Origin: CAWCGU01 sp963795195
GTDB taxonomy: Bacteria; Actinomycetota; Thermoleophilia; Solirubrobacterales; 70-9
Direction: 5' to 3'
DNA: 64,000 nt
Assembly (NCBI GenBank): GCA_963795195.1
Contig: CAWCGU010000006.1
Location: 2,852,001 to 2,916,000, forward strand
The notes below the pieces were generated by a model, which ran no database searches, was not told the origin of the DNA, and saw nothing but the letters and a program-made list of their open reading frames with translations. Shown here piece by piece: positions 63,801 through 64,000 of the stretch; the stretch's first letter is position 1; every line of letters starts with the position of its first letter. Both the position numbers and the translations under genes were made by a program.

Positions 63801-64000
63801 ACGTCTTCGTGATCGCCGCGCCGGATTCGACCTCGACCAGCTTCTCGGAGGGCGCCTCGAGCGGTACTGCCGCCAGTATCGCCGGCCCGATCGCGCTCAC
63901 GGTTGCCATCGACCTCACGCTTGCGACGTCGCTGTCCGCCGTCACGTCGACCGGCGGTTCGGTCACGGTGCTCGCGGCGCCGGTCGGGAACGTCAGCCAG
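51817..64000 (+). CDS. giant exported multi-domain adhesin-like protein (3' end off the window; frame breaks)
   Basis: More than 4,000 codons. Signal peptide VARSVAVALSVVMVVSYA; TTG 51817 or ATG 51841 start. Order: acidic Gly-rich stretch, Pro/Ala linker, poly-Pro, a metzincin-like domain (VISIDRNAGGFGWSTD, MDLMTVLRHELGHVLGLDE, Met in GLMAP), an Ig/ASH-like domain, four large modules (see separate repeat entry), then about 27 short solenoid repeats to the window edge. Frame breaks: one base too many at 53974, and four breaks between 60139 and 60445; sequence character continues unchanged across each. The frame is otherwise open to 64000. Probably a cell-surface or released matrix protein; the C-terminal anchor is not visible. 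Similar mosaic giants are known in environmental bacteria, but I cannot name this one. Confidence 0.8.
52516..52850 (+). repeat. Pro/Ala/Glu and poly-Pro linker in the giant gene
   Basis: Codes for PAPxPEPVAPxP-type repeats (52516-52720) and a run of about twelve Pro (52810-52850). This extended, rigid segment separates the acidic N-terminal part from the protease-like domain and would project it away from the cell. Low-complexity DNA here is a natural site for length change. Confidence 0.8.
54029..58870 (+). repeat. four tandem ~350-480-residue modules in the giant gene
   Basis: Each module opens with STAW or a variant: 54029 (STAWQKSGG), 55478 (STAWALDVA), 56657 (STAWDLNGT), 57848 (ATGWVFNSG), so about 483, 393, 397 and 340 residues. 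Shared landmarks follow: HTL..., GxGGDTLTGPxxxxxxxW (LDTLTGPALGGGTVRW, GGDTLTGPGFSSGQGLW, GGDTLVGPDIVGKTMLW), then SGVxNLxGGAGxDNxFxF. Modules 3 and 4 are Leu/Gly-rich and closest to each other. The DTLxGP...NLxGG core occurs in other giant bacterial repeat proteins and may bind calcium, by analogy with RTX-like loops. Confidence 0.75.
59100..64000 (+). repeat. array of about 27 short beta-solenoid-like repeats
   Basis: Counted by eye, units of roughly 50-75 residues with the pattern AVAVNxxxxTxAxLxxxxVxAGGxVxVxA followed by a Ser/Thr/Ala-rich turn. Examples: AVNIAVVLISAIADADGI, LAVNLSVAQTLATAGPG, SPAVAIAVAANTTVAALAAG. Almost no Cys or charged residues and alternating small hydrophobic side chains indicate a filamentous beta-helix. 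The array continues past the window edge. Confidence 0.72.

Noticed and set aside
1..64000. CRISPR arrays, tRNA genes, insertion sequences or prophage
   Set aside because: No spaced direct repeats, cloverleaf-like sequence, transposase motifs or phage structural genes were seen anywhere in the window.

Overview
The window is GC-rich (about two thirds G+C by eye), dense coding DNA from a high-GC Gram-positive bacterium. The gene mix (DUF3556 membrane protein, WS/DGAT acyltransferase, HAMP-linked membrane adenylate cyclase, PII-AmtB pair, many GTG/TTG starts, secreted low-complexity repeat proteins) points to Actinobacteria, most like Thermoleophilia/Solirubrobacterales. That placement is inference. 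There is no tRNA, rRNA, CRISPR array or insertion sequence, and no gene-free stretch longer than 300 bases.

Layout. (1) 1-7.7 kb: a catabolic/transport cluster. A GntR/FCD regulator, an unusual enolase paralogue, a glycerate 2-kinase, a PotA-type ABC ATPase and two tandem PotD-type binding proteins run leftwards, most joined by 4-base stop/start overlaps. A class III aminotransferase and a cupin run divergently. Kinase plus enolase would turn glycerate into 2-phosphoglycerate and then PEP. (2) 7.7-31.5 kb: mixed housekeeping and accessory genes: alkaline phosphatase, DUF3556 protein, quinone oxidoreductase, CocE-type hydrolase, a secreted metzincin protease, an ABC-2 exporter, PII/AmtB, a KstD-like flavoprotein, cold-shock protein, MGMT, GreA, and a cyclopropane-synthase-like methyltransferase next to a lysyl-PG-synthase-type membrane protein. 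(3) 31.7-44.5 kb: adenylate cyclase, a secreted short-repeat protein, a 5'-3' exonuclease, a candidate C-rich-loop small RNA, RlmN, PEBP, WS/DGAT, MtnA, FluC/CrcB, QueA and SDRs. (4) 44.5-51.6 kb: an MFS drug pump divergent from its probable ArsR-type repressor with paired operators, a GAF histidine kinase with its NarL-type regulator, an SDR and a cytochrome P450. (5) 51.8-64 kb and beyond: one giant exported protein gene of more than 12 kb. It has a signal peptide, Pro/Gly-rich linkers, a metzincin-like domain with an altered third zinc ligand, four ~350-480-residue adhesin-like modules, then about 27 short beta-solenoid-like repeats running off the right edge.

Sequence quality matters here. 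At least a dozen single-base frame breaks interrupt otherwise well-conserved genes (both binding proteins, the ABC ATPase, the glycerate kinase end, the amtB start, the giant gene), and most lie in runs of identical bases. Uncorrected sequencing or assembly indels are the simplest reading, though real gene decay is not excluded. The strongest candidates for new biology are the giant surface protein, the enolase/glycerate-kinase transport cluster, a 44-base palindromic element present twice, and the small RNA resembling the actinobacterial 6C family.
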